A DNA stretch of 64,000 bases from Comamonadaceae bacterium (GTDB lineage Bacteria; Pseudomonadota; Gammaproteobacteria; Burkholderiales; Burkholderiaceae_C), in NCBI GenBank assembly GCA_027486555.1, contig JAIXOX010000128.1, positions 1 to 64,000 on the forward strand, in the 5' to 3' direction. The notes below the pieces were generated by a model. It did no database searches. It saw only the letters and a list, made by a program, of their open reading frames with translations, and had not been told where the DNA came from. This document shows, piece by piece, positions 42,842 through 51,612 of this stretch. A program made the position numbers and the translations under genes. The stretch's first letter is position 1, and each line of letters opens with the position of its first letter.

Positions 42842-44556
42842 TGACCCCATCGTCCCTGCCCTTCTGGCCCAAAGGGGTTCCGCGCACGCTGAGCCTGCCA
42901 CAGGTGCCGCTCACGCATTACGTGCAGGTCGCGGCCGAGCGCTTTCCGAACAAGCCGGCCGTGATCTTTTGTGGCAGCACGCTGACTTACGCGGCGCTGC
43001 TCGCACGCGTGGAGGCGCTGGCCGGTTACCTTGTGCAGCGCCTGGGTGTGCAGCGCGGCGACCGGGTCTTGTTGATGAGCCAAAACTGCCCACAATACGT
43101 GGCGGCCTATTACGGCATCATGCGCGCCGGGGCCGTGGTGGTGCCGGTCAACGCCATGTGCACGCCAAGCGAAATCCGCTACTACCTGCAAGACAGCGGT
43201 GCTCGCGTGGCCATGGTGGCGCAAGAGTTGCTGCCCCAAGTCATGCCGCTGTTGCAAGCGGGCTACCCGGATGCATTGCAAGCTGTACTTGTGCATGCGT
43301 ATTCAGAAGGCCTGCCCGCGCAGCCCGTCAGTGACGAAGTGCCGGATGAGGTGCCTGATGTGGTGTTGGCCCCGCGCCAGTGGCCCGATGCCCCGGGCCT
43401 GCACGGGCTCGAAGACGCCATCGCACAGGCCTTGCCCGCGCCCGCAGAGCACCCCCACAGCGACGACCTGTGTGTGCTGCCCTACACCTCGGGCACCACC
43501 GGCCACCCCAAGGGCTGCATGCACACCCACGCCACGGTGCTGGCGTCCAACATGGCTGCGCAGGTCTGGCGCAGCATGCACATGGACTCGGTGTTTTTGG
43601 CTGTTGCGCCTTTGTTCCACATGCTGGGCATGCAGGGCGGCCTCAACGTGCCGATCACGCTGGGTGCCACCGTGGTCATGTTGCCACGCTGGCACGCGGC
43701 ATCAGCGGCGCGGCTGATCGAGCAACACCGCGTCACGACCTGGTCGGCACCCCCCGCCATGCTGATCGATTTCTTTGCCAGCCCGGCCGCTGCGCAACGA
43801 GACCTGAGCAGCTTGTCGACCTTGGCGGGTGGTGGCGCGGCCATGCCGGAGACGGTGGCGAACTTGCTGCAAACGCGTTTTGGCATCACCTACAACGAGG
43901 CCTACGGCATGACCGAGACCGCCTCATTTTTGATGTGCAATCCCCCAGCACGCGGCAAGCGTCAGTGCCTGGGCGTCATCACCCCTGGCGTGGACGCCCG
44001 CATCGTGGACCCGGAAACTCTGCGCGAGTTGCCCGTGGGCGAGGTGGGTGAACTGGTCACGCGTGGCGCGCAACTCATGCGCGGCTATTGGCAAAACGAG
44101 CAGGCCAACCAGTCCTCCTTTTTTGAGCTGGACGGCCAAATGTTTTTCCGCACAGGCGACTTGGCCAGTGTCGATGAAGAGGGCTACTTTTTCATGCGCG
44201 ACCGCCTCAAGCGCATGGTCAACGTCTCGGGCTTCAAGGTCTGGCCCGCCGAGGTGGAAAACACCTTGTACGAACACCCGGCGGTGCACGAGGCCTGCGT
44301 GATCGCCGTGCCCGACAACAAGCGCGGCGAAAACGTGATGGCCCTCTTGGTGCTCAAGCCTGCCTTCAAAGGCCAAGTCACCGAGCAAGACCTCATCGAC
44401 TGGAGCCGCGAGCACATGGCCGCCTACAAAACCCCACGCATCGTGCGTTTTGTGGACACCCTGCCCAAGTCGGGCACCGGCAAGATCCTCTGGCGACAGT
44501 TGCAAGAGCAAGAACGCGACCGCCTTGCTGCACCTCCATCGCAGGAGATCACATGA
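42841..44556 (+). CDS. Acyl-CoA ligase (AMP-forming) 2
   Basis: This 571-residue ANL-family ligase has A3 LPYTSGTTGHPKGCMHTHAT, YGMTETASF, the hinge MRDRLKRMVNVSGFKVWPAE and C-terminal LPKSGTGKILWRQL with the catalytic lysine. It starts at 42841 in a TGATG overlap with the acyl-CoA dehydrogenase stop. It resembles fatty-acid or aryl-acid CoA ligases of degradation clusters. This is one of three such ligases between 30 and 54 kb, which suggests several entry substrates or steps. Confidence 0.9.
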   Translation: MTPSSLPFWPKGVPRTLSLPQVPLTHYVQVAAERFPNKPAVIFCGSTLTYAALLARVEALAGYLVQRLGVQRGDRVLLMSQNCPQYVAAYYGIMRAGAVVVPVNAMCTPSEIRYYLQDSGARVAMVAQELLPQVMPLLQAGYPDALQAVLVHAYSEGLPAQPVSDEVPDEVPDVVLAPRQWPDAPGLHGLEDAIAQALPAPAEHPHSDDLCVLPYTSGTTGHPKGCMHTHATVLASNMAAQVWRSMHMDSVFLAVAPLFHMLGMQGGLNVPITLGATVVMLPRWHAASAARLIEQHRVTTWSAPPAMLIDFFASPAAAQRDLSSLSTLAGGGAAMPETVANLLQTRFGITYNEAYGMTETASFLMCNPPARGKRQCLGVITPGVDARIVDPETLRELPVGEVGELVTRGAQLMRGYWQNEQANQSSFFELDGQMFFRTGDLASVDEEGYFFMRDRLKRMVNVSGFKVWPAEVENTLYEHPAVHEACVIAVPDNKRGENVMALLVLKPAFKGQVTEQDLIDWSREHMAAYKTPRIVRFVDTLPKSGTGKILWRQLQEQERDRLAAPPSQEIT

Positions 44557-44568
44557 CCCACCGTTCAT

Positions 44569-44642
44569 GTAGGAGCCCCGCCCCCGGGGCGATGAGGGGT
44601 GGTCTGCGCAGGCCCCATCGCGGCGGGGGCGCCGCTCCCACA
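44569..44642. repeat. Single REP-like element (family A, reversed)
   Basis: The element runs in the opposite orientation to most others: it begins TGTAGGAGCCCCGCCCCCGG and ends GGGGGCGCCGCTCCCACA. It sits between the second ligase gene and the dienoyl-CoA reductase-like gene. Confidence 0.82.
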
Positions 44643-44677
44643 ACCAACCTCATCAACTTTGACCAACAGGAGACCCC

Positions 44678-45469
44678 ATGCGCATCCCCTTGAGTTTCAA
44701 AGGCCAGTCGGTGTTTGTGGCCGGTGGCAGCAGCGGCATCAATCTGGGCATCGCCACCGCGTTTGCGCAGGCCGGGGCCAAGGTGGCGATTGCCAGCCGC
44801 AACGCCGAGCGCGTGGCCCAAGCCGTCGAGCAGTTGCGCCAACACGGCACGCAGATTGAAGGTTACAGCGCCGATGTGCGCGACGCCCCTGGCATTGCCG
44901 CCGTGCTGCAGCAGGCGCGTGACGCCATCGGCCCGTTTGATGTGTTGATTTCTGGTGCGGCAGGCAACTTTTTGGCACCCGCTTTGGGCATGTCGGCCAA
45001 TGGCTTCAAGACGGTGGTGGACATTGACCTGAATGGCACTTTCCATGTGCTGCGTGCAGGCTACGAACACCTGCGCCGCCCGGGTGCTTGCGTCATCAAC
45101 ATCTCGGCACCGCAGGCCTTCAACCCCACCAAGCTGCAAGCCCATGTGTGCGCGGCCAAGGCGGGCGTGGACATGCTCACCCGCGTGCTGGCCATGGAGT
45201 GGGGGCCCGAAGGCGTGCGCGTCAATTCCATCGTGCCCGGCCCGATCGGTGACACCGAAGGCATTCGCCGTTTGGCACCCACGCCCGAAGCGCTGCAACG
45301 CATGACGCAGTCCGTGCCCTTGCAGCGCATGGGCCGGGTGGAAGAGATCGCCGACATGGCGCTGTTTTTGGCGTCACAGCACGCCGCATTTGTCACCGGT
45401 GCCATCCTGGCGGTGGACGGTGGCAGTTCCCTGGCCGGTGGCCGGGATTACTCAGGAGCCTTGACATGA
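44678..45469 (+). CDS. 2,4-dienoyl-CoA reductase-like SDR
   Basis: This 263-residue SDR has the cofactor loop GGSSGINLG. The classical YxxxK tyrosine is absent: the segment is KLQAHVCAAKAGVDMLTR, with V157 in the Tyr position and K161 retained. That, and the following WGPEGVRVNSIVPGPIGDTE, match the peroxisomal/bacterial 2,4-dienoyl-CoA reductase branch, which works without that Tyr. It would reduce dienoyl-CoA made from unsaturated acids with NADPH. The stop overlaps the enoyl-CoA hydratase start (ATGA). Confidence 0.78.
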   Translation: MRIPLSFKGQSVFVAGGSSGINLGIATAFAQAGAKVAIASRNAERVAQAVEQLRQHGTQIEGYSADVRDAPGIAAVLQQARDAIGPFDVLISGAAGNFLAPALGMSANGFKTVVDIDLNGTFHVLRAGYEHLRRPGACVINISAPQAFNPTKLQAHVCAAKAGVDMLTRVLAMEWGPEGVRVNSIVPGPIGDTEGIRRLAPTPEALQRMTQSVPLQRMGRVEEIADMALFLASQHAAFVTGAILAVDGGSSLAGGRDYSGALT

Positions 45470-46278
45470 CCGACAACACCCTTCAATCGACAGCACTCCA
45501 ATTCGAGGTGCTTGACCAAGTCGCCACCCTGACCTTCAACAGCCCGACCAAGCGCAATGCGCTTGAATCTGCAATGCGTGAAGGTTTGGTGCTGGCGCTG
45601 CGCCACATTCAGCAAAACAAAGACATCCGCGCCGTGGTGCTGACTGGGGCTGGAGGTCACTTTTGCGCGGGTGGTGATTTGAAAAACATGGCGACGGTCC
45701 AGCATGAAAACGGTGCTTGGCTCAGCCGCATGCAGACGCTGCACGAGTGGTTACAAATATTGCTGACTCTTGACCGTCCAGTCATTGCCGCCGTCGATGG
45801 CGCAGCCGCCGGGGCGGGCTTCAGCCTGGCGCTGTCGGCCGACTTCGTGCTGGCCACGCCGCGTGCCTGGTTCAACATGTCCTTCCTCAAGGTTGGGCTG
45901 GTGCCTGATGTGGGTGCGCTCTACACCTTGCCGCGTGTGGTGGGCGTGCAGCGCGCCAAGGAAATCATGCTCTCGGCCCGTGACATCAGCGCACAAGAGG
46001 CCTTGCGACTGGGCATCGTGATGGAATTGCATGAACCTGAGCAATTGCTGGCCCGCGCACAGGCCATGGCGCGCAGCTTTGTGGGCGCGTCGCCCACAGC
46101 GGTGTCGCTCATCAAGCGCAGTTTGGGCAGCGCTTTGGGCGGCGGGCTGCAAGACATGCTGACGGCCGAGGCACAGGCGCAAGCTTTGGCCGCAGGCACC
46201 GCCTATCACCGCGATGCCGTAGGGCGGTTTCTGAACAAGCAGCCGCTCTTGTTTGCTTGGCCAGCCCACAAAGACTGA
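45466..46278 (+). CDS. Enoyl-CoA hydratase/isomerase family protein
   Basis: This 270-residue crotonase-fold protein has the oxyanion-hole segment GHFCAGGDLKNMA, then DGAAAGAGFSLALSADFVLA. The acidic residue sits in KVGLVPDVGALY, a PaaG-like arrangement with Asp rather than the paired Glu of classic hydratases, so isomerase activity moving double bonds is at least as likely as hydration. It starts in an ATGA overlap with the dienoyl-CoA reductase-like gene, which fits joint handling of unsaturated intermediates. Confidence 0.87.
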   Translation: MTDNTLQSTALQFEVLDQVATLTFNSPTKRNALESAMREGLVLALRHIQQNKDIRAVVLTGAGGHFCAGGDLKNMATVQHENGAWLSRMQTLHEWLQILLTLDRPVIAAVDGAAAGAGFSLALSADFVLATPRAWFNMSFLKVGLVPDVGALYTLPRVVGVQRAKEIMLSARDISAQEALRLGIVMELHEPEQLLARAQAMARSFVGASPTAVSLIKRSLGSALGGGLQDMLTAEAQAQALAAGTAYHRDAVGRFLNKQPLLFAWPAHKD

Positions 46279-46318
46279 GGTGTTCTGGTGTGGGAGCTGT
46301 GTTCTGTGAGGGGTTTTT

Positions 46319-46635
46319 TGTGGGAGCGGCGCCCCCGCCGCGATGCAGTGCCCGCAGACCACCACCATCGCCCCGGGGGCGGGGCTCCTACAAAGAGCGT
46401 TGTCTCCCAAGTCATGTATTCCGAATTGGGCACGGCGTTTTGTGGGAGTGGCGCCCCCGCCGCGATGCAGCGCCTGCAGCCCACCACCATCGCCCCGAGG
46501 GCGGGGCTCCTACAAAGAGCGTTGTCTCCCAAGTCCGGTCTTCCGATTTGGGCATGTCGCTCTATGGGAGCGGCGCCCCCGCCGCGATGCAGCGCCTGCA
46601 GACCGCCACCATCGCCCCGAAGGCGGGGTGCCCAC
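46319..46635. repeat. Tandem array of three REP-like elements (family A)
   Basis: Units start at 46319, 46441 and 46563, an exact 122-bp period. Each has a 74-bp inverted-repeat element plus a conserved 48-bp linker (AAGAGCGTTGTCTCCCAAGT...). The array fills most of the 559-bp gap between the enoyl-CoA hydratase and the next SDR gene. Frames translating through it are not genes. Confidence 0.88.
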
Positions 46636-46837
46636 AACAAGCTGCATCATCCCGAGTGCGGGGCACCTGCAGATGAAGCATCCCAAACCAAGGGCAATCC
46701 CTGAGTTAGGCAATCCGAAAGACCCGGTTCAGCATTCGAAGATTGTTCAGAATCACTGAACGCCGCAAGATACATCAACCCCCAGTGGGGTGACGCTGGC
46801 CCGCCAGACGTTCGCCCCACGACCTGAAGGAGAAAAA

Positions 46838-47758
46838 ATGAGCAAAGCCCGATTGGTTGAAGACAAAGTCGTCGTGGTCACAGGCGCAGGCGGCGGCATT
46901 GGACGCGACATCGCGCTGGCCATGGCGCGTGAGGGCGCCAAGGTGGTGGTCAACGACATCGGCGCTTCGGTGTCGGGCGAAGGCCAGGACGCAGGCCCCG
47001 CGCAAAAAGTCGTGGACGAAATCCAAGCCATGGGCGGTCAGGCTGCTGCCAACACCGACAGCGTGTCTGACGCCGCAAGCGCTGCCCGCATCATCCAAAC
47101 GGCCATCGACAGCTTTGGCCGCATCGACGTGGTGGTCAACAACGCCGGCATTTTGCGCGACCGCTTCTTCCACAAAATGAGCATGGACGAGTGGGATGCG
47201 GTGCTCAAGGTGCACTTGTACGGCGCGTTTTACGTCAGCCGCGCAGCCGCCCCGCACTTCAAGGAACAAGAAAGCGGCAACTACATCCACATGACGTCCA
47301 CCTCGGGGCTGGTGGGCAATTTTGGTCAGGCCAACTACTCGGCGGCCAAGCTGGGTGTGACCGCGCTGTCCAAGTCGATCGCGCTCGACATGCAAAAGTT
47401 CAATGTGCGTTCCAACTGCATCTCGCCTTTTGCCTGGAGCCGCATGATCGGCTCGATCCCGACCGAGACGCCCGAAGAGCAGGCCCGCGTGGAGCGCATC
47501 AAGCAGATGACGCCCGCCAAGATAGCGCCCATGGCCGTGGCCTTGGCCAGCGACGCCTCGGCCCATGTGAACGGCCAGGTCTTTGCCGTGCGCAACAACG
47601 AAATCTTTTTGATGAGCCAGCCGCGCCCGATCCGCTCGGTGCATCGCAGCGAAGGCTGGACGCCGCAGTCGGTCCTGGACCAAGCCATGCCCGCGCTCAA
47701 GTCGAGCTTCTTTGACTTGGAGCGTTCGGGCGATGTGTTCAGCTGGGACCCGATCTGA
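46838..47758 (+). CDS. MFE-2-like SDR (3-hydroxyacyl-CoA dehydrogenase)
   Basis: This 306-residue SDR has TGAGGGIGRD (cofactor loop, 15-24), NNAGILRDRFFHKMS and the active-site Y167/K171 (YSAAK) with TSTSGLVGNFGQ before it. This pattern, including NDIGASVSGEGQDAGPAQKVV, is typical of the dehydrogenase domain of peroxisomal multifunctional enzyme 2 and its bacterial homologues in branched-chain and steroid degradation. It starts at 46838 after AAGGAGAAAAA. The DUF35-thiolase fusion follows after 10 bp. Confidence 0.87.
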   Translation: MSKARLVEDKVVVVTGAGGGIGRDIALAMAREGAKVVVNDIGASVSGEGQDAGPAQKVVDEIQAMGGQAAANTDSVSDAASAARIIQTAIDSFGRIDVVVNNAGILRDRFFHKMSMDEWDAVLKVHLYGAFYVSRAAAPHFKEQESGNYIHMTSTSGLVGNFGQANYSAAKLGVTALSKSIALDMQKFNVRSNCISPFAWSRMIGSIPTETPEEQARVERIKQMTPAKIAPMAVALASDASAHVNGQVFAVRNNEIFLMSQPRPIRSVHRSEGWTPQSVLDQAMPALKSSFFDLERSGDVFSWDPI

Positions 47759-47768
47759 GGAAAATACG

Positions 47769-49382
47769 ATGAGCGACAACGCAAAAGGGGTGCTCGCGCA
47801 GCACCAAGCCGCCCTCGATGAAGGCCGCTTCATGGTCCAGCATTGCAAGGGCTGTAACCAACACATTTACTTCCCGCGTGAGGTCTGCCCGCATTGCGGC
47901 AGCGACGACCTCGCGCTGGTGGCCCCCACGGGCTTGGGCACGGTGTATTCCGTGACCACCGTGCGCCGCAAGCCCGACGCGGGTGGCGACTACAACGTTT
48001 GCCTGATCGACCTGGACGAAGGCGTGCGCCTGATGAGCCGCGTGGACATGGACCCTGTCGACGCCGTGCAGGTGGGTCAGCGTGTGCAGGCCCGTGTGGT
48101 GGTCGACAAGGGCCAAGGCATGGTGGTGTTTGACGCGGTCAGCACAGCGGCAACAGTGGCCAAGCCCGTGCCCCGAGGCCCCGCCGCATCGGCAGCGGTG
48201 CATTCGTCCACGGGCCTGAAAGCCTTGCGCGGCAGCGCCGCCATTGCGGGCGTGGCCACCTTTGGTTGTGGCGAAGCCACGGGTTTTACCGAGATGGAAG
48301 TGCTGGCCCGCGCTGCGCGCGCAGCCGTGGCCGATGCTGGCCTGAAGATGAGCGACATCGACGGCCTGTGCACCGCCAGTGTGCTCTCCACCATGTGGCC
48401 CATGCCCGTGACCGAGTATTTGGGTATCAACCCCCGTTACATCAACGGCACCATGCTCGGCGGCTCCAGCTTTGTGGCGCACATTTTGCCCGCCATGATG
48501 GCTTTGCAGTCGGGCCAGTGCAACGCGGTGCTGGTCTGCTACGGCAGCACGCAGCGCACCTCCACCTTTGGCCGCGCCGAGATCGCGCAGGCGCGCCGCG
48601 TGATGGACCCGCAGCCTTACGAAACCCCCTACGCCCCCATGCAGCCGCTCAGCGCCTACGCGCTGGCCACGCGTCGGCACATGCACCAGTACGGCACCAC
48701 CCGCCGCCAGCTGGCCGAAGTGGCCGTGGCCGCCCGCGCCTGGGCGCAGCGCAACCCCGAAGCCTTCATGCGCGATCCGCTGTCGATCGACGATGTGCTC
48801 AAGGCCCGCATGGTGTCTGACCCCTTGTCCGTGCGCGACTGCTGTTTGGTCACCGACGGCGGTGGTGCCTTTGTGCTGGTGCGCGCCGACAGTGCGCGTG
48901 ACCTGCCCAAAAAGCCGGTCTACGTGCTGGGCAACGCCACCGCCAATTGGAACCGCCAGATTTCGGCCATGCACGACCTGACCGTGACTGCCGCCAGCCA
49001 GTCTGGCCGCGAAGCCTTTGCCATGGCGGGCCTCACGCCTGCCGACATGGGCGTGGTGGAGCTGTACGACGCGTTCACCATCAACACCTTGCTTTTCCTT
49101 GAAGACCTGGGCTTTTGCAAAAAAGGCGAAGCCGGTGCCTTTGTGGAAGGCGGCGGCATCGCGCCCGGTGGCCACCTGCCGGTCAACACCAATGGCGGCG
49201 GCCTGTCGTGCACGCACCCGGGCATGTACGGCATCTTCACCGTGATCGAAGCCGTGCGCCAGTTGCGCGGCGAAGGCGGCGAGCGCCAAGTGCAAGGCGT
49301 GCAGACCGCGCTGGCCCATGGCAACGGCGGCACGCTGTCGAGCCAGTCCACGGCCATCCTCGGCACTTTTGAAACTTTGTAA
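47769..49382 (+). CDS. DUF35 (OB-fold/Zn ribbon)-Ltp2-like thiolase-fold fusion
   Basis: This 537-residue protein fuses two domains that are often separate. Residues 1-125 are a rubredoxin-like Zn ribbon (C26, C29, C40, C43) plus OB fold (DUF35, as in ChsH2). Residues 150-537 are a lipid-transfer thiolase-fold domain. The thiolase cysteine is replaced (TMLGGSS), HDC becomes ELYDAF (Y433), and GHPxGATG becomes CTHPGMYG (Y487). Ltp2-type proteins with such tyrosines act as aldolases in steroid side-chain degradation, in complex with a DUF35 partner. A retro-aldol role is therefore likely. Confidence 0.82.
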   Translation: MSDNAKGVLAQHQAALDEGRFMVQHCKGCNQHIYFPREVCPHCGSDDLALVAPTGLGTVYSVTTVRRKPDAGGDYNVCLIDLDEGVRLMSRVDMDPVDAVQVGQRVQARVVVDKGQGMVVFDAVSTAATVAKPVPRGPAASAAVHSSTGLKALRGSAAIAGVATFGCGEATGFTEMEVLARAARAAVADAGLKMSDIDGLCTASVLSTMWPMPVTEYLGINPRYINGTMLGGSSFVAHILPAMMALQSGQCNAVLVCYGSTQRTSTFGRAEIAQARRVMDPQPYETPYAPMQPLSAYALATRRHMHQYGTTRRQLAEVAVAARAWAQRNPEAFMRDPLSIDDVLKARMVSDPLSVRDCCLVTDGGGAFVLVRADSARDLPKKPVYVLGNATANWNRQISAMHDLTVTAASQSGREAFAMAGLTPADMGVVELYDAFTINTLLFLEDLGFCKKGEAGAFVEGGGIAPGGHLPVNTNGGGLSCTHPGMYGIFTVIEAVRQLRGEGGERQVQGVQTALAHGNGGTLSSQSTAILGTFETL

Positions 49383-49400
49383 AAACTCCCCGCATTCACC

Positions 49401-50567
49401 ATGATCCGAGACCCCGAAACCTTTGAAGCCCTGCTCGATTCCGTGCGCCGTTTTGTGCGCGAGCGCCTGGTGCCCGCCGAAAACGAAGTGGCCGAAACCG
49501 ACGAGATCCCCGAAGCCATCGTGCAAGAAATGCGCGCGATGGGCCTGTTTGGTTTGACCATCCCCGAGTCTTATGGCGGCCTGGAGCTGACCATGGAGGA
49601 AGAGTCGCGCCTGTTGTTTGAGCTGTGCAAGACCTCGCCCGCTTTCCGCTCGGTGATCGGCACCACGGTGGGCATTGGCTCACAAGGCATCTTGATGGAT
49701 GGCACCGAAGAACAAAAAGCCTACTACCTGCCCAAGCTGGCCACAGGCGAGTTGTCGTCTTCGTTTGCGCTGACCGAACCCGAAGCGGGCTCGGACGCGG
49801 CGTCGCTGCGCACCACGGCCATCCGAGGCACGGACAGTGAGGGCGAGCACTACATCGTCAACGGCACCAAGCGCTACATCACCAACGCGCCGCATTCCAA
49901 AATCTTCACGCTCATGGCGCGCACCAACCCGGCCGACAAGGGTGCGGGCGGGGTGTCGGCCTTCATCGTCGACGCCCAATCGCCCGGCATCAGCTTGGGC
50001 AAAAACGACAAGAAGATGGGCCAAAAAGGCGCGCACACCTGCGATGTGATGTTTGACAACGTGCGTGTGCCTGCCGCCAACCTGATTGGCAACCAAGAGG
50101 GCCAAGGCTTCAAGACCGCGATGAAGGTGCTTGAAAAGGGCCGCATCCATTTGGCTGCCGTGTGCGTGGGCGTGGCCCAGCGCATCCTCGATGACGCTTT
50201 GCGCTACGCCATCGACCGCAAACAGTTCGGTCAGCCGATCGCCGAGTTTCAGCTGGTGCAGGCCATGTTGGCCGACAGCAAGGCCGAGCTGTACGCGGCC
50301 GAGTGCATGGTGATCGACGCCGCGCGCAAACGCGACGAAGGCCGCAGCGTGTCGACCGAGGCCTCGTGCTGCAAGATGTTTGCGTCCGAGATGTGTGGCC
50401 GCGTGGCCGACCGGGCGGTGCAAATCTTGGGCGGAGCCGGTTATTTGGCCGAGTACGGCATCGAGCGCTTTTACCGCGATGTGCGTTTGTTCCGCCTGTA
50501 TGAGGGTACGACCCAGATACAACAAATCATCATTGGCCGCAACATGGTGCGCGAGGCACGCGGCTGA
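49401..50567 (+). CDS. Acyl-CoA dehydrogenase (SCAD/MCAD-type active site)
   Basis: This 388-residue flavoprotein has FALTEPEAGSDAASLRTTA in the FAD region, YITNAPHSKIF, and the C-terminal catalytic Glu E368 in LYEGTTQIQQIIIGR, the position used by short- and medium-chain enzymes. Helix G has EKGRIHLAA. It lies 18 bp after the fusion gene and just before two Bug receptor genes. Together with the dehydrogenase at 41690 it gives the region two acyl-CoA dehydrogenases of different active-site class. Confidence 0.92.
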   Translation: MIRDPETFEALLDSVRRFVRERLVPAENEVAETDEIPEAIVQEMRAMGLFGLTIPESYGGLELTMEEESRLLFELCKTSPAFRSVIGTTVGIGSQGILMDGTEEQKAYYLPKLATGELSSSFALTEPEAGSDAASLRTTAIRGTDSEGEHYIVNGTKRYITNAPHSKIFTLMARTNPADKGAGGVSAFIVDAQSPGISLGKNDKKMGQKGAHTCDVMFDNVRVPAANLIGNQEGQGFKTAMKVLEKGRIHLAAVCVGVAQRILDDALRYAIDRKQFGQPIAEFQLVQAMLADSKAELYAAECMVIDAARKRDEGRSVSTEASCCKMFASEMCGRVADRAVQILGGAGYLAEYGIERFYRDVRLFRLYEGTTQIQQIIIGRNMVREARG

Positions 50568-50612
50568 GCCATTCGATCACGCGTTCAAGACCACAACCCT
50601 AGGAGACAAGAC

Positions 50613-51587
50613 ATGACAAAGACATTCACACGCCGCATGGCCCTGGCCACGGTGGGCAGTTTGGCCCTGTTGGGGGCAGGCAGTGCGCTGGCGCAAACCG
50701 CCTACCCTAGCCAGCCCATCAAGTTCATCGTGCCCTACCCCGCAGGCGGTGCCACCGATGTGTTGGCCCGCATGGTGGCGCAAAAAATGCAAGACAGCTG
50801 GCAGCAGACGGTGGTGGTTGAAAACAAGCCGGGCGCAGGCGGCACCATTGGCAACAACCAGGTGGCCAAAGCCCCGGCCGATGGCCACACGGTGTTGTTT
50901 GGCATCGTGGCGCTGGTGCAGCAAATGACCTTGATGAAGCTGCCCTATGACCCGATCAAGGATTTTGCGCCGATCAGCCGTGTGGCCATCAGCCCCAGTG
51001 TGTTGGCCGCATCGCCCACCCTGCCCATCAACAACCTGGCCGAGTTCACCAGCCTGGTCAAGGCCAACCCCGGCAAGCACAGCATCGGCTCTTATGGCCC
51101 CGGCACCTCGGCCCACCTGCAAGGCGCTTTGCTCAACCTGCAGTCGGGTCTGGACCTGATGCATGTGCCCTACCAGGGCGGAGCGCCCTTGGTCACCGCC
51201 ATGATCGGTGGCCAGTTGTCCTCGGCCTTTATGGATGCCGGTTCATCCAAGCAACACCTGCCCAAATTCAAGCTGCTGGGCGTGACCGGCACCGAGCGCC
51301 TGTCGTGGTTGCCCAATGTGCCCACGCTCAAGGAGCAGGGCCTCAACTCTTACGAGCCCATGGGCTGGTTCGGCCTGTTTATGCCAGGGGCCACGCCCAA
51401 GCCGGTGGTGGACAAGTTCTCGGCCGAGACACAGCGTATCCTCAAGCTGCCCGATGTGCGCGAGAAGATCGAAGCCATGGGCCTGATCCCCGGCGGTGAA
51501 ACCACGGACAGCTTTGCCAAGGTCGTGAAGAGCGATGCGGATATTTACGCCCGCATCATCCGCGACGCCAAGATCACCTTGAACTGA
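50613..51587 (+). CDS. Bug/TctC-type periplasmic solute receptor
   Basis: This 324-residue receptor has a signal peptide (TRRMALATVGSLALLGAGSALAQ). Family segments are IKFIVPYPAGGATDVLARMVAQ and VVENKPGAGGTIGNNQVAKA. It is adjacent to a second Bug gene 25 bp downstream, with no tctAB nearby. Ligand unknown. By position it could feed either the branched acyl-CoA region or the itaconate-type cluster. Confidence 0.92.
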   Translation: MTKTFTRRMALATVGSLALLGAGSALAQTAYPSQPIKFIVPYPAGGATDVLARMVAQKMQDSWQQTVVVENKPGAGGTIGNNQVAKAPADGHTVLFGIVALVQQMTLMKLPYDPIKDFAPISRVAISPSVLAASPTLPINNLAEFTSLVKANPGKHSIGSYGPGTSAHLQGALLNLQSGLDLMHVPYQGGAPLVTAMIGGQLSSAFMDAGSSKQHLPKFKLLGVTGTERLSWLPNVPTLKEQGLNSYEPMGWFGLFMPGATPKPVVDKFSAETQRILKLPDVREKIEAMGLIPGGETTDSFAKVVKSDADIYARIIRDAKITLN

Positions 51588-51612
51588 CACCACCCCATAA
51601 CAGGAGACCATC

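Noticed and set aside
47739-49526. Long minus-strand open frame of 595 codons
   Set aside because: It lies opposite the DUF35-thiolase fusion, has a His/Gly-rich composition typical of the antisense of a high-GC gene, and no family resemblance. The same applies to the long frames opposite the third ligase gene (52639-54174) and opposite 41642-42901.
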